The notes under the pieces are model-generated. The model was not told where the DNA came from. It worked only from the letters and a program-made list of their open reading frames with translations, and made no database searches. Position numbers and translations under genes: made by a program. This document shows positions 21,700 to 34,372 of a stretch of DNA of 64,000 nucleotides, piece by piece (the first letter of the stretch is position 1; each line of letters opens with the position of its first letter). Source of the DNA: Peromyscus leucopus (Eukaryota > Chordata > Mammalia > Rodentia > Cricetidae); the NCBI RefSeq assembly GCF_004664715.2, contig NC_051070.1, positions 41,256,456-41,320,455 on the forward strand, read 5' to 3'.

Positions 21700-23310
21700 T
21701 AAAGATTACTATAAACTATTAGAAGATTGCATGTAGAAGAATGAAAATCGGTATGTTTATATGACCATGCACAAAACTCAATTTCAAATAGATCAAGGTC
21801 AGAGATCTACATAAGGCCAGATACACTGAATATGAGAAGACAGAAAGTAGGAACTAGTCTTAAACTCATTGGCACATGAAAAGACTTTCTGAACAGAAAA
21901 CTGATATATAGCACAGTCACTAAGATCAATAAGCAATAAATGAGACATCATGAAACTGAAAGATTTGGGGAATGGTTTTTACCAACTACTTATCTAAAAC
22001 AGGCTAATGTCTAAAGTATATAAGAATTAAAAAAAACCTGGAAATCAAGAAAACTACCCAATTTGAACGGATATCTAAACAGACAGTTCTCAAATAATAA
22101 TGCAAATAACTGTTAAACACTTAAAAAATGTTCAACATCCTTAGTAATCAGTGAAATATAATAAAAAAATCACTTTGGAGATTTCATCTTACACCAGTCA
22201 GAATGGCCAAGATCAATAATAACAAATGACAGTTCATGCTGGACATGATTTGGAGTAAGAGAAGAATTCATCCATTATTCAGAGCAGTACAAATTTATAC
22301 AACCACTATATAAATCACTAATGCCATTCCCTAGGAAAATGGAAATTCATCTACCTCAAAAACCAACTGTACCACTCTTAGCCACATACCCAAAGGATGT
22401 TTCATCCTACTATGGAAAGACTTATTTAACCATGTTCATTAATGCTCTATTCATAATAATTAGAATTTGGACACAGCCTAGATGCCTATTAATAGATGAA
22501 AGGGTTAAGAAAATGTTAATTAATTAATTGATAAAATGGAGTATTACAAAGATGTTTACAAAAAAAAAAAAACATAGTCATGGTAATCACAGGTAAATTG
22601 TAGTACTAGAAGAAAATCATTCTGATTGAGGTAACAGAGTCCCATAAGGAAAAATACAGGTATGTATTCACTTCTATGTGAATGGTAACTCTTAAGTCTT
22701 GATAAACAAGCTACAATCGGTAGAACCACAGAACTCAGGGATAGAGTACAGGACTGGGTGAGGAAAGGGTAGCTCTAGAAGGAGAAATAGAATAAAATGT
22801 TATGGGTGGATTGGGTGTGGAGAGGAGGCAGGCTGGAACTAAAGCATAAAATGGGTAGGAAGAAGTAAGTAAGGGGTAAGGGAGAGTTACGAGGAGGGAC
22901 AACTAACACTAAAGACCATTTGAAGGGTTGGTTGTAGCTTAATACAATAAATGTTTCTTAAAATACATACATACACAAATGTAATCTAATTGGAATCAAC
23001 AAATAATGGAAGAGACAAAGCCCCAATTAGACACGTCTCCACAAAATGAAATCTCCAGTGCCAGGAATAGGTTATAGATTATCTAGTTGATGGGCAAATG
23101 GGTACTATGGAAACCTCCAAACAAGCCAGGTTATTGCCAAGCACTGATGGTAAGGCTCCATTGCTGGAGAGAATGCCTACATAATGAACTGAACATGGAG
23201 CAGATGATCTAGTGCCTACCTATAACCTTCACATGCTGATTAGTGTTGATGGTACTGGAAGGCACATTGTACACTTCAATATAATTTAATAAAAGAAATA
23301 AATAAAAATA
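21700..23310 (+). mobile_element. Old LINE-1 (Lx-like): ORF2 C-terminus and long 3' UTR
   Basis: Degenerate ORF2 sequence from about 21700 ('agaagaatgaaaatcg', 'cacaaaactcaatttcaaat') to about 22670, then a 3' UTR including 'gggcaaatgggtactatgga' and 'aaacctccaaacaagccag', which I know from old rodent Lx-type L1s. Frames are broken; the 68-codon frame at 22321-22527 is a relic of ORF2. Fades into A/T-rich sequence near 23310. Confidence 0.75.
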
Positions 23311-23639
23311 TTTAAGTAAATGTAATGAATATATTTCACTCATAAATATAATTTTTGGTTCAACAAAATTGAAGAAATTACCATGTTTCCTTATCATAAT
23401 TTGAAGCTAGTAGAAATAACATTTTAAATGTAAAGTAATTAAAAGAAAATCGTAAACCAGCTTCCTACAGAAGAGATAACTAACAAGTTCATTTAATATA
23501 TAACAAATGTGTGCAAATAAGTAATGAGCATTTTAATAGCGATGTGTGCATAGCGAAATAAAAGGCTCAGTGGGAATATCTAGCTCATATATAATATTTT
23601 AACTTAAGTAGGTCTTTTAAAAATAAAAACTAATATCAG

Positions 23640-23911
23640 AAGCAACACTCATAAAGTCTCACCAGGAGGGCTGCCTAAAAATGAGTCAAAGAAACAAAAC
23701 AAAAAACACTCTAGCCTGGACAGAGGAAAGCCCAAGAGACTTCAGCCCTACACAAAGAAGGATAAGGAAGCCAAGGGATACTAAAAGTGAGACAAATAGT
23801 CTTTCTTGGGGAAGAGGACATCAATTGCTTATCCAATACAAAATGGTCAGCCCCGAAAACACACATATGAGGAACATACAGACAGATCTGGTCATAGTCC
23901 GGAATATGATG

Positions 23912-23964
<53 letters not shown>

Positions 23965-24130
23965 GCATGTGTGCCCACACATTTTTATATATGCATTTAG
24001 TAACATTTAATGAAAAAAGAGGCCATGGATTTGAATGAAAGCAAAAAAGGGATATGTTTAGACTTACAGGGATGGTAGTAAAGAAAGAAATGACATAATT
24101 TTGTTACAATCTCAAAATAAAATAATAATA
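23640..24130 (+). mobile_element. LINE-1 3' UTR end
   Basis: Words such as 'ggaagccaagggatactaaa', 'cttatccaatacaaaatggt' and 'aaaaaagaggccatgga' are typical of a rodent L1 3' UTR terminus. It holds an AC microsatellite and ends 'ttacaatctcaaaataaaa'. It could be the distal part of the L1 to the left after an intervening deletion. Confidence 0.75.
23914..23962. repeat. (AC)n microsatellite
   Basis: About 24 AC units inside L1 3' UTR sequence. Confidence 0.95.
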
Positions 24131-26399
24131 GAAATAATTAATACTAATAACAATAACACACAAAATTGCAAAGCAGGAACTGCATTCTGTCTAATAAATT
24201 ATCAAGGTTTAATGAAGAGAGCTTAAAGGTAAGTCTCACAAGGAAATAACTACAAAGTGAATAATTCTTAGCTCTTTATCAGTAAACATATTCATAGTTC
24301 TCACAACAAACTACAATTCCATTAGTAAAATTTAATGACAATAATATTTCATTAGAGGCTTCTCAGATTGTTAGTTTGCTAGCATATTCATTTTGCAATA
24401 AATTATAATATCACACAAAATATTGGCATTATCTGCCAATTCAGGTCTCTGTGAGTCTGATAATGCATGTCCTACAATTAGGTAATATCCAGACAATGAA
24501 AATCATTAGATTAAAATGCATCCTCAGAGACAGATAATTCTTTAAAATTTTTTATCAAACAGATGGACTGATTATTTCTTATTTATTTTAAAAGATGATA
24601 AATAATACATGAAACATATAGTTTCAAATTAAATAAGGTGTTTACAGAACCTGAAATTATCTTGGTTAATTACAGAAATGGGAGCAAGAATCATAAACAC
24701 TGATATTTTAAGGTGGCCTTTATTGTGTTTTCAACCTATTTATGGGTGTTTTGCATAGGAATACTTGGATGATAGATTCATGTGACTCAAGATACCAGAT
24801 AGTGAGCTTCTCAGACAATCAGGATGTTTCCCTTTGTAGGGAAAATTATATCAGAGTTGACAGAGAAAATGGTCATGGGGAACAGCATTAGCAGAAGAAA
24901 ATTTCAAGAGATTCGTTAATAATCAATAGTACAAGTTACACTGCTATTTTTTCTTAGGACTTTTAACATAAATAGACATTCCTATATTTCTAAAGTGCTG
25001 GTTATCCACACTCTATGGATTCTCTTTGTACTCCAAGTGTATCTGACATAGGCCAAAAGTATTTGGTACAGGACCTAATAAATTCATGTGTTTGCCCATG
25101 CAGCAATGATGTATTGAGTTTCTATTGTCATCCTGGAATTTTTAGTTCCAGGACATAGTAATGACACTCTTTTATTACACCTACTGTTTTTTAATCTGAA
25201 GTTGAAACAAAATGATTAAAATATCATTTTAGATATAAGAACAATGGTAAAATTGAGTAGCATAAAGGTTATGGATTTTATGGAAATAACACATGGCAGA
25301 AATGAGAAGACTATAAGTCTCTCTAAACCTTTGATGTTCAAGTACAGACTCAAAAAACCAAAGTCATTTCTAATAAGAAAATATAACAAGTATAATTCAG
25401 TGTAGAGAATTACAAAGGCAGTGTAAATGAGGAAATGTGACTTTTGCATGTCATGGGTCTAAAGATAGTAAAGAAGACAATGTAGTGAAAGGATGAACAA
25501 GAGTCAGGGAATGAAGTCAAAGAAATAGGTTTAGCCACTGACAACCTAAGCCTTGGCTAATTAATTAACTGGTGAACCAAACATGTGAGAATAAATGAAA
25601 TTAGTGATTAATAGAAAAAGTTTATTGCTTCCTTAAAACTTGTTCCTTCTTATCTTTTTCATTCACCTTTTCCACATAATTTTTCCCTCTAAATTATGTG
25701 CTATTATCCCTGATGCTTTATCATTCTGAAAGTTAAAATTTGGAATCTTTAATGATGTAAATTTATGAGAAGCTAATGTTTATTAGAATTTCAGTTGAGA
25801 TTAATATTTGTAGGAGAAGTATACTAAGAATATATAACCCTTCCACTCTGATTAGGTTTATAGCATGCAGCAGTAGTAAGTCAAATGAGAAGAGTCCTGA
25901 TCATATACATCCAAATTTAGTTAGTGCCAACATATTTTCATTATGGAAAATTTCAAGTAATAATTCAACCACATCTTGTACAAAATACAATATATTTTCT
26001 CCTGAAATACATTATGTTCTCTTGCTATTTTTGTTTTAAATATTTAACTCTGAACTGTCAGAAAAATTTATATTAATATTTGTATATCTAAGATTATTAT
26101 TGTAAACCAAATATACTTCAATAATAGCAGTTTAACAATTTTGACTTTATTTATATTTCAGTGTCCTCTTCATTTTTACTTCCATATACTTAATTTTGAT
26201 TGATATCATGAATTAAATGTGGCTAATGTTCTGGGAAAATAGTGTAAAATATTACAATTAATAGAGAAAATTAAGTAATCAATAAAAAATAGACCTGGTT
26301 TTCCAAGAGAGTAACATACTAGTTAAGAAATGCCACACAAACACTTTCAGTAATATGGATCCATATATTTGCTTAAAGTACCTGTTATAATTTAGGGTA
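24131..26399. other. AT-rich DNA without recognised genes or repeats
   Basis: No SINE, LTR or exon recognisable. Short open frames here (25216-25449, 25776-26039) look like chance. Confidence 0.4.
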
Positions 26400-26566
26400 C
26401 TGTAGCAGTTACTTTTCTGGTTATGTGATAACAAAAAAAAAATCTGACAAAAGCAACTTAGGGGGTAAACACAAGTTTTGTCTCAGAGTTCAGGTTCAGG
26501 CATCATGGCAAGGAAGGCAGAACAGTGACAACAAGGAAATTCCAGTGTCAATGTGTCCACAGGTCA
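26400..26566 (-). mobile_element. URR1-like hAT element, right-hand part (antisense)
   Basis: Resembles the end of rodent URR1-type non-autonomous hAT sequence in antisense ('ttacttttctggttatgtga', 'catcatggcaaggaaggcag'). The remaining part resumes at 27173-27300 after the LTR-like insertion. Confidence 0.5.
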
Positions 26567-26572
26567 GGATCT

Positions 26573-27172
26573 TGTTGTTGTTTTAATCTTTGGCTCTTCT
26601 TCTAACTCCAAATAATCACACAGAGAGACTTAATTGTTTCTTATAAATGACTGGCTGTAGCTTGGCTTGTTTCTAGCCAGCTCCTCTTAATTATCCCATC
26701 TGTCTTTTACTTCTGAAATTTATCATTTTTAATTCTGTATACCTTTCTTTACTTCTTACTCCATGGCTGCCTGTGTAGCTGGGTGTTTGGCCCTTTCATT
26801 TCTTGCTCCTTGATCCTCTTCCTAGTTTTCTCCTTTTTATTCTTTCTGCCTGCCAGCCCTGCCTATTCTTTCTCCTCCCTGCCTATTCTTTCTCCTCCCT
26901 GCCTATTCTTCCCTCACCCCTCACTACTGGCTGTTCATCTCTTTACTAGACCAATCAGGTGTTTTAGACAGGCAAAGTAACACAGTTTCACAGAGTTAAA
27001 CAAATGTATAAAGGATTTGAACACATCTTTGAATCATGAAACTAATATTCCACAGCATAAACAATTGTAATACATCTTCAACTAATAGTATACAACATCA
27101 AGAAACAGTAGACAGTAAACATTAATACATATTACCTTTTCATACACATTATATTTTGTTTTCATTAGGCTA
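26573..27172 (-). mobile_element. LTR-like insertion in the URR1-like element
   Basis: About 600 bp beginning tgttgttgttttaatc and ending ...gcta, with near-matching 6-bp flanks ggatct (26567-26572) and ggacct (27173-27178). Content (pyrimidine-rich, 'accaatcaggtgttt', 'aacacagtttcacagagtta') fits an antisense rodent class II LTR. The terminal CA is altered to TA. Contains the 20-bp tandem repeat at 26861-26912. Confidence 0.5.
26861..26912 (+). repeat. 20-bp tandem repeat, 2.5 copies
   Basis: gcctattctttctcctccct occurs exactly at 26861-26880 and 26881-26900 and starts a third time at 26901. Confidence 0.95.
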
Positions 27173-27300
27173 GGACCTCAGCCCATTCATGGTTCATTAC
27201 CTATTAAGATGGGCCAAATGACCCCAAGTGACCCAATCTAGATAATCTGTCAAATGCTTGCCTTCCCACCATTTCTTATCAATTTGACAATATGAAATAT
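27173..27300 (-). mobile_element. URR1-like hAT element, left-hand part (antisense)
   Basis: 'acctcagcccattcatgg', 'agtgacccaatctagat' and 'ttatcaatttgacaatatga' fit the other half of the URR1-like element seen at 26400-26566. Confidence 0.5.
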
Positions 27301-27686
27301 TACCATACATAAATACCATATTAGAATACAGTAAGTTTCTATAAAGGCAGTAGTTTTAAAAATTATACTGTATGTTGCATTTTCATGTTCCAGTCCTCAG
27401 GGTAACTCTAATGGAATTATCCTAATAATTAAATATTGACAAGTTATTTTACGAAGAAGTGAAGGTAATGGGTGCTTTTCCACAGTTGAAATGAATGCCT
27501 TTAGCTACAAACACATACAAATTCAAATGGAATTTATGTGATATTCATCAGTTGTTCATTTAAAAAAAATGAGTGAACAATGTTGGCTATTAAGTGTTAT
27601 CTAATAATCTAATAAATTCTAATACACAATCCATTTATGCTGCCAGGAAAACACTGAAAGCCTGACTGTGTATTTTCCATACTTTC

Positions 27687-27858
27687 TTTTCTTTCTTTCT
27701 TTCTTTTTTTTTTTTTTTTTTTTGGTTTTTGGTTTTTGGTTTTTGGTTTTTTTTTTTTTTTTTTTTTTTCTGAGTAGCTTTGAGCCTTTCCTGGAACTTG
27801 CTTGGGAGATCAGGCTGGCCTCAAACTCACAGATATTCGCCTGGCTCTGCCTCCCGAG
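27687..27858 (-). mobile_element. B1 SINE, antisense, with target duplication
   Basis: Antisense B1 with a long T/GGTTTTT-rich tail (27695-27768) and core 'caggctggcctcaaactcac'. A 13-bp duplication, tttccatactttc, lies at 27674-27686 and 27859-27871. The 5' part of B1 is truncated. It carries the 'agctttgagcctttcctgg' variant that points to a cricetid lineage. Confidence 0.92.
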
Positions 27859-27871
27859 TTTCCATACTTTC

Positions 27872-29962
27872 AACAAATACACTTATCATTATCTGATGAT
27901 TCACTGCTAACTATTTATGTCTCTTCTTCCTCCTATGCAGAGCCATTGGCTGGTACTGTTAACCCTTGCTGGCAAATGTATCTTCACTGAACCCCTTTCC
28001 TCTTTCTGAACACTCCTTTAACTTAGCTTTGTTCTTTTTGTCTTACTCTCTTATCTATGGGTTCAAGTTTTATTCAACCTCAATTCTTAGTTTCAAAGTT
28101 TGTTCTTTGAAAGATTGAAAAATTATTATTCGATTACTAATTCCATTTATACAAGGTAATTTGTAATTTAAATTATAGTATTTCATATTTAGCTTCCTAG
28201 TTCTTTTGCCATTTGCTTAAAAACCTTTTAAAGCTCTAAAAATTTCTAATAGTTCTTAATATGCTAGTAGATTTTTTACTTCTATTTTTCTGTATATTTA
28301 AGAAGTTATTTAAAAATCAAACATCAACCATCCATCCCTATCATGATATGTTGTACAGAACAATTATGCAGTGTATTATTTTTTTGTAAGTTGAAGGAAT
28401 TCCTCAGTTTCCAAGCAGGTTGAAGAATGTGATCTATAAAAATATTAATGCCTAGTGTATTTAGATTTAAATTTGAAAAATTTGTCATCTCCTTTTTAAG
28501 AGTTCCACGATGTTAAGATAGGTAGATAGATGTAGAGAAAAATTACATTGCTTTGCACCCAGAGTCAAAACTAAAATAGGTCAAGAGGGAAATAAAACTG
28601 TCAATCATTCAAAATTATATTATCAAATTCTGCGTGTAAACAATGCCATTTCTGTATACAATAGTAACATTAATGGAAAAACAACAAAAAACTTCATTAA
28701 AACATTTCTTCTATTTTGAAAATCCTTATCAATTTTATGTAACCATTTTCATTTTAATTAACGTTGTATGTGGATAGTAGCATAGTGTATATTATATTAC
28801 TTGCTTTCTGCTATGGGACTGTCCCCAACCTGAGAATGTGTCAGGCTTCAAAGTTCAAATATATTGAGTTAGAATTCATGTCTTGGCATGACTATCAGTG
28901 ATTCCTGTCATCCTAACATGAAGTCTGATAATTGGGACTGGTTAAAATAATGATATTTAAATATTTCTATTCATATTTCTCACCTCCAGATTTAGAGGAA
29001 GAGGGGGCTTATACCTTATACCTCTATCATCCTGATATATAATGCAATGATATAAATTTGATGACAAATTTGTAATATACATAGAACTTTATCAGCAACC
29101 AGAAAGAAATCTGCCATTTCCATGGGATGATTTAAACATACCTTTGGGTAATTAACTATATGAATCCTTCATCTTAGTAGACTAATAAATAAATGACTAA
29201 ATAAATAAATAATAAATCTTAGAATGTTTCTTGGCCTCCAGAGGAATTGTAAAGTGTTAAACTGTGGAGAACCATTTCCTTATAGTCCTGAGTTATACTG
29301 TCTTTATATGCCCTATTTATCTTATCACCTAATATCAGCACTCATTATGAGGCTAGTGCTGCATAGACCCTCAAATGTGAGCTCGACTATTGTAGCATAT
29401 ATGCACATAAGTGGTATTAACCAGAGTACCTCTAAAGCTGCTCTGAACACAAACCTCACAGAAATGTAAAATTAAGTGGTGAAACATATATTACTCTATA
29501 AGGCAATTTTAAATAGATGACAATACAATTTTCAGTCTTAGGAAACTTCCTTTATGAAAGTGCATCTTGAAATGAAAATACATGTTTTTCTGTTTACACA
29601 AAGTTTCCTGTTGGAAATGGCGGTGAGCCCAGCAGGGCTCTGGAAAAAGCAGTTCCACCAGATTAGGGTTGCAAACATGATTTTTAAACTATAGACAGGA
29701 AACTACAGATAAGCGATTTCCACAGATGACTGACAAATGTTTTCTGCATCACTGCAGCACTGGAGCTTTAGTTGGTTTTTAAAATAACAAATAATGGGAA
29801 TCTTTTCAAGAAGAAAAGCACGTTTATGCTTGGACTAACACTCATCTCTGGGGGAAAAAAGAAACTTCAGTGCCTTCAAGATGAAGTGAAGTGTCAACAA
29901 AATGGTTCATTCTACAATTGTTCTGGGAGTAAGATAACCTTGAGAAGGGTGAGGAAGAGAAA

Positions 29963-29964
<2 letters not shown>
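27872..29964. other. Unrecognised DNA
   Basis: AT-rich, no recognisable repeat or exon; the 81-codon frame at 29224-29469 shows no recognisable domain. Confidence 0.4.

Positions 29965-30012
<48 letters not shown>
29965..30012. repeat. (TG)n microsatellite
   Basis: 24 uninterrupted TG units. Confidence 0.95.
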
Positions 30013-30015
<3 letters not shown>

Positions 30016-30959
30016 TAAAATGATCAGGTATCTTATGGAATACTTGTGGAGAACATATACATCTTAAATAAATGCTGAATTTCATATTTTTCTTTTCCAA
30101 ATTTAATTATCTTTTATCATCATTCAATGTACACTTTATGAGTTCCTATAGAAGCATGTCAAGGATTCTTGGGGACCAGAAATATGCATTTCATCTTTCT
30201 CTATATTGTGTTAAAAATAGATGGATGTAGATATTAGAACAAAAGTGGAAAATTGGTAAAATGTTTGTACTCTGATGAGCTCTCCAAATTCCTTATTACA
30301 TTTGTATTATCTAAGCAGTTCAAATATAACATCATTTCCCCATGTTGATTGGAATTTTAGAAGATAATTTTCATTGATAAAAGTTCAAAAAAGAATGTAA
30401 TCTTGAGAGATAACTAATTTATTCACAGTGAGAGACTTTATAAATGAAAGGTCAGACTTTTGTAAAAGACTAGCTGTTAATGTATTTTCCCTATAGGTCA
30501 CCTACATTTCAAGAAAAAGTATCACTAGAAGATAGCTAGATTGCTATGAAAATATGGCATAAGATTGTAGTTACTGTATTTATGTGTTTAACAGTATGAA
30601 ATCTAGTAGTTTCCTAAGTCCATCCAAAAACTCTCCCATGTACTCAAGTGCACTCTACTTCATCAACTTTTTTTTTTTCATATAGGACATACATTTATAT
30701 TACTTTGCTTTTAAACGTCCAAGTATTGATGTTCCTGAAAACTACTCACAATTTCTTCACTCAGCACCAGTTCATGACATTCTCATTTCTCCTGTACATT
30801 AATTTAAAGAATTACCAGTAATACATTCATTTACCATTCTCCAATCCTCACATATTTGCATAAGCCATTTCTAGCATACCATTGGTATTTTATTCTTGTG
30901 AAGTGAAAAGGCTCTTGCATGCATATATGTTTTCTTATCATCAGCTTTACAATAAGGAA
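30013..30959. other. Unrecognised AT-rich DNA
   Basis: No recognisable gene or repeat. Confidence 0.35.
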
Positions 30960-31120
30960 CTTGAAGTACTGGTGGGTGGTAACATTGTTCAGCGGATAAA
31001 GGTACATTCTACCAAGCCTGATGACCTAAATTCAATTTCTGGAATCCACATGGTAGAAGGATTAAAACAACTCTCTCAAATTTTCTCTCTGACCTTCTAA
31101 CACACACTCCACAACATATA
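30960..31120 (+). mobile_element. B2/B3-type SINE, diverged
   Basis: tRNA-related head 'acattgttcagcggataaag' with 'ccaagcctgatgacctaaat' and 'ggaatccacatggtagaagg', then a CA-rich 3' part ('aacacacactccacaac'). These are the hallmarks of rodent B2/B3. Confidence 0.75.
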
Positions 31121-31485
31121 CAATAACCCTCTCTAACTGTACTGAACTAAAACAGTACAGAGGATCCATGAAAAAAATAATTAGGACATTCCCAAGCAGC
31201 TTTCTCAATTCATTCATCTTTCTTGATTCAAGTGCTCATCCAGTGTACTTAGTTGCTCCACTTTTGCTCATTGTCATTGCCATTTGGGACCCAAATAATG
31301 CTCCAACAACCACAAGGTCTACTAGAGAGATTTGTATTGTCATAGGAATTTGTAGGGATGGGAGTGTACCAGGTTCAATGTTCTTAGATTCCCCCTGGCC
31401 AAGCTAACTGCCAACCTCCAATTAATTTTGACTCTGATATGAACAAACCAGCAAATAATCACTAACACTTTCTCTATATAAATTA
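31121..31485. other. Unrecognised DNA
   Basis: Short interval between SINEs, with a 79-codon plus-strand frame (31168-31407) of no recognisable content. Confidence 0.35.
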
Positions 31486-31650
31486 ATTTTTTTTTTGTTT
31501 TTGTTTTTTTGAGACAGGGTTTCTCTGTGTAGCTTTGCGTCTTTTCTGGAACTCACTCTGTAGCCCAGGTTGGCCTTGAACTCACAGAGATCCACCTGCC
31601 TCTGCCTGATAAGTGCTGGGATTAAAGGCATGCACCACCACTGCCTGGCT
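31486..31650 (-). mobile_element. B1 SINE, antisense, nearly full length
   Basis: Antisense A-tail (31486-31510), 'gagacagggtttctctgtgt', the cricetid-like 'agctttgcgtcttttctgg', 'ggccttgaactcacagagat' and the 5' end 'ggcatgcaccaccactgcct'. Pol III box sequences are included but diverged. Confidence 0.93.
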
Positions 31651-31813
31651 TAAATGAAATATTTTTATTTGAAATAGAGCTATATGCTTTTCTTCCCTCT
31701 TCATCAAATAAGCCACTCTTTACAGCAAATGGAGATTAAAACAGACAATCAAACCAGAATTTCACACTTGAATCCTATTCTTCTCTTACTCACAAATCTC
31801 CATATCAAAGTTT

Positions 31814-32296
31814 TGTGGTTGATATATTATGCACTCCAATAAACTTATCTGGGGGTCAGAGAACAGAACAGCCACTGTATTAAACAGAGGTTAGGCAGTG
31901 GTAGCACACGCCTTTAATCCTAGCATTCTGGAGGCAGAGTTCCATCTGGACTGGATCTCTGTGAGTTCAAGGCCACACTGGAAACAGCTTGGATTGGTGA
32001 CTCACGTCTTTAATCCCAGGAAGTGATGGCAGGAAGAAGAAAGGTATATAAGGCATGAAAAGCAGGAACTAGAAGTTTTTAGGCTTTTAAGCTTTTAATC
32101 TTTTAGCAGCAGTTCAGCTGAGATCCATTTGGATGAGGACACAGAGTTTTCCAGTTTGAGGAAACAGGATCAGTTGAGAAACTGGCGAGGTGAGGTTAGC
32201 TGTGGCTTGTTCTGTCTATCTGGTCTTTCAGAATTCACCCGAATAGCTGTCACTGAGTTTTCTACTTAATAAGAGCATTTAGAGATTCATGTTATA
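31814..32296 (+). mobile_element. Solo LTR with two B1-like segments in U3
   Basis: Starts tgtggttgatatattatgca, has 'ccaataaacttatctggggg', then two B1-derived heads (about 31900-31925 and 32000-32020), a TATA-like 'ggtatataaggcat' (32042-32055) and U5 ending ...gttata. Flanks aagttt (31808-31813) and aatttt (32297-32302) match 5 of 6. Same general family as 57610-58118. Confidence 0.78.
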
Positions 32297-32302
32297 AATT
32301 TT

Positions 32303-33064
32303 TATTTCTTATCTCAAATGTTTAGAATCCTTATGATAGTGCACTTCATGGCCTATTGTAAAGAATATTAGTCTTGTAGTGTTAGTTTCCTGTTGTAAGT
32401 ATTTCAAAAGTATTTATCTTTGCCTTAATAAGGTCACAATTTTTCAAATTAAGAATCTGTTTTCCAGTTAATACTTACTAATGATATTTCAAAATTAAAA
32501 TTATCATTATAGTATTGGCTTCTCATTGGTTATATGTATTCAATTCAAGAAGCAGCAATTACTGAATATTAACAGGTGAAAATGTGAATTTACTATAAAA
32601 ACTTAGTACCAAATGAAGGCAATATAAGAAATATTATCCTTTCCTTTCATGTGCTATCAAAAGGAGTCTATGTATATTAGTTGATTACATAGTCATGTAG
32701 GGATAAATGCATTATTTTCTGAAGATTTTTGGATCTGTAATGAATCATGTAATATGTCAGTGAATTAAAGAACAGTATGTAAGAGATCTGTGTTCTTAGC
32801 TTTTATCATTAATCAAGCTGCATACTTATTTTTGGAGGTACACAAAACACATGGGAAAATGATAAATGATATTTCATCATTTAAAGTTCCAAGTCACCAC
32901 ATAATACCCTGTCCTTGATCCCCAAATGTTCATGGTAATCACACAATACAGAGCACAATAAATTCATTCCCCAGTCCTCAAATTTTACTTGTTTTAAATT
33001 TCTTAATCCATTTAAAAGTCCTTAGCACTCTCTTAGTTCCAATAGAGTTCCAAAGTCTGATTCC
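32303..33064. other. Unrecognised AT-rich DNA
   Basis: No recognisable gene or repeat. Confidence 0.35.
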
Positions 33065-33320
33065 AGGTTCTGGAGCGATAACCTCAGTAAGTAAAATGCT
33101 TGCTGTGCAAACCTGGAGGCAGGAATTTGGATCTCCATTATTCATGTTAAAGGTGAGCTTGCTGTTGTGTATATGGAACCTCAGCACTAGTGGTAAAGAG
33201 ACAGGTAAATAAAAAGTGATCAGCCAGCCTTGTCAAACTGAGGACTTCATGGATCAAAAAGTACTGTTTCAAAAAGTAGAAATTAAGGTAGGAAGACCTT
33301 ATGTATTGATGGACAAAATA
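33065..33320 (+). mobile_element. B4/RSINE1-like SINE, diverged
   Basis: tRNA-like head ('ttctggagcgataacctcag', 'tgcttgctgtgcaaacctgg') followed by a B1-like right part ('gtactgtttcaaaaagtag') with 'cagccagccttgtcaaactg'. This composite order fits B4/RSINE1. Confidence 0.55.
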
Positions 33321-33429
33321 GAGAAAAAAATCTTTGGCAAGAATTAAATATATTATAAATTATTTTATTACACTTTAATATATCTTATATATGTTTAGAT
33401 TTTTGTTCTTTACTGAGAATAGATTTTTT

Positions 33430-34372
33430 TCCACACAATATATTCTGATTAAGGTTTTCCTCCCCCCAAATCCTCCAACATCATCTCCACTTCCCACCCA
33501 TCTAAATCTATACCCATTTTGCCTCTCCTTTGAAAACAAACAAGAATCTAAAGAATAATAATAAACACAACAACATAAAACAAAACCTTATGACAAATGG
33601 GTCGAAACATACAAGCAAAGAGTCAAAGAAAAAGCATAAGAATTGAATATATACATATATACACATTCATATAAACAGGAATGCCACTTTACAAACAACT
33701 GAAAAATATAATTTATGTGAAAAGGACAATTAAGGTCAAAATTTAAAAAAAAAAAAGGTCATGATAAACAGTTTGAGACAAAGATCCTCCAAAAATGCCA
33801 CTGAGTTTCTTGTGCAATGGTCATCTGCTGCTGGACAAGTGATTGGCACTTAAGTGTGATCTGCATCTTCAAAAAGACTCTTTCAGAAAACTAATTTTTC
33901 ATTTGTGTGTGCTTATCAACTGAAGATGGATTCTGGCTTAGGTATGGATGTTTGTGTTCACTTCGGTCCATGTTGGGTCCTCATCTGCCGTTGACCTATG
34001 AGGTCCTGTGCATGCTGCCACAGTCTCTGTGAGTTCATATGTGTGTTGGTCATTATGGGTTTAGAAGGCCTCATTTCTTTGGTGTCCTTCATCTCCTATA
34101 AGTCCTACAATTTTTCTTTCTCTTCCACAGAGCTCCCTGAGTTCTGCAGGTAGGAATTTGATGGAGACACCTTACTTAATATTGAATGTTCTAAGATCTT
34201 TCACTCTCTACACATTGTCTGGCTGTGGCTCTCTGTATTTGTTCCCACCTACTACAGAAGGAAGCTTCTCTGATGATGGTTAAGGAAAGCACTGACCCAT
34301 GAGTATAGAAAATTACCATTTGGAGTCATATTAAAGTTACGGTCTTTCAGCAGAACAGTAGTACTTGGGTTT
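33430..34372 (-). mobile_element. Old LINE-1, antisense: distal 3' UTR
   Basis: Antisense 3' UTR with 'ccactgagtttcttgtgcaa', 'atctgctgctggacaagtga' and 'gttgacctatgaggtcctgt'. It continues at 36240-36723 and 37058-37780 after two insertions. Highly diverged. Confidence 0.8.

Noticed and set aside
23881..23962. CRISPR-like or satellite array
   Set aside because: Simple AC repeat; no spacer structure, and the genome is mammalian.
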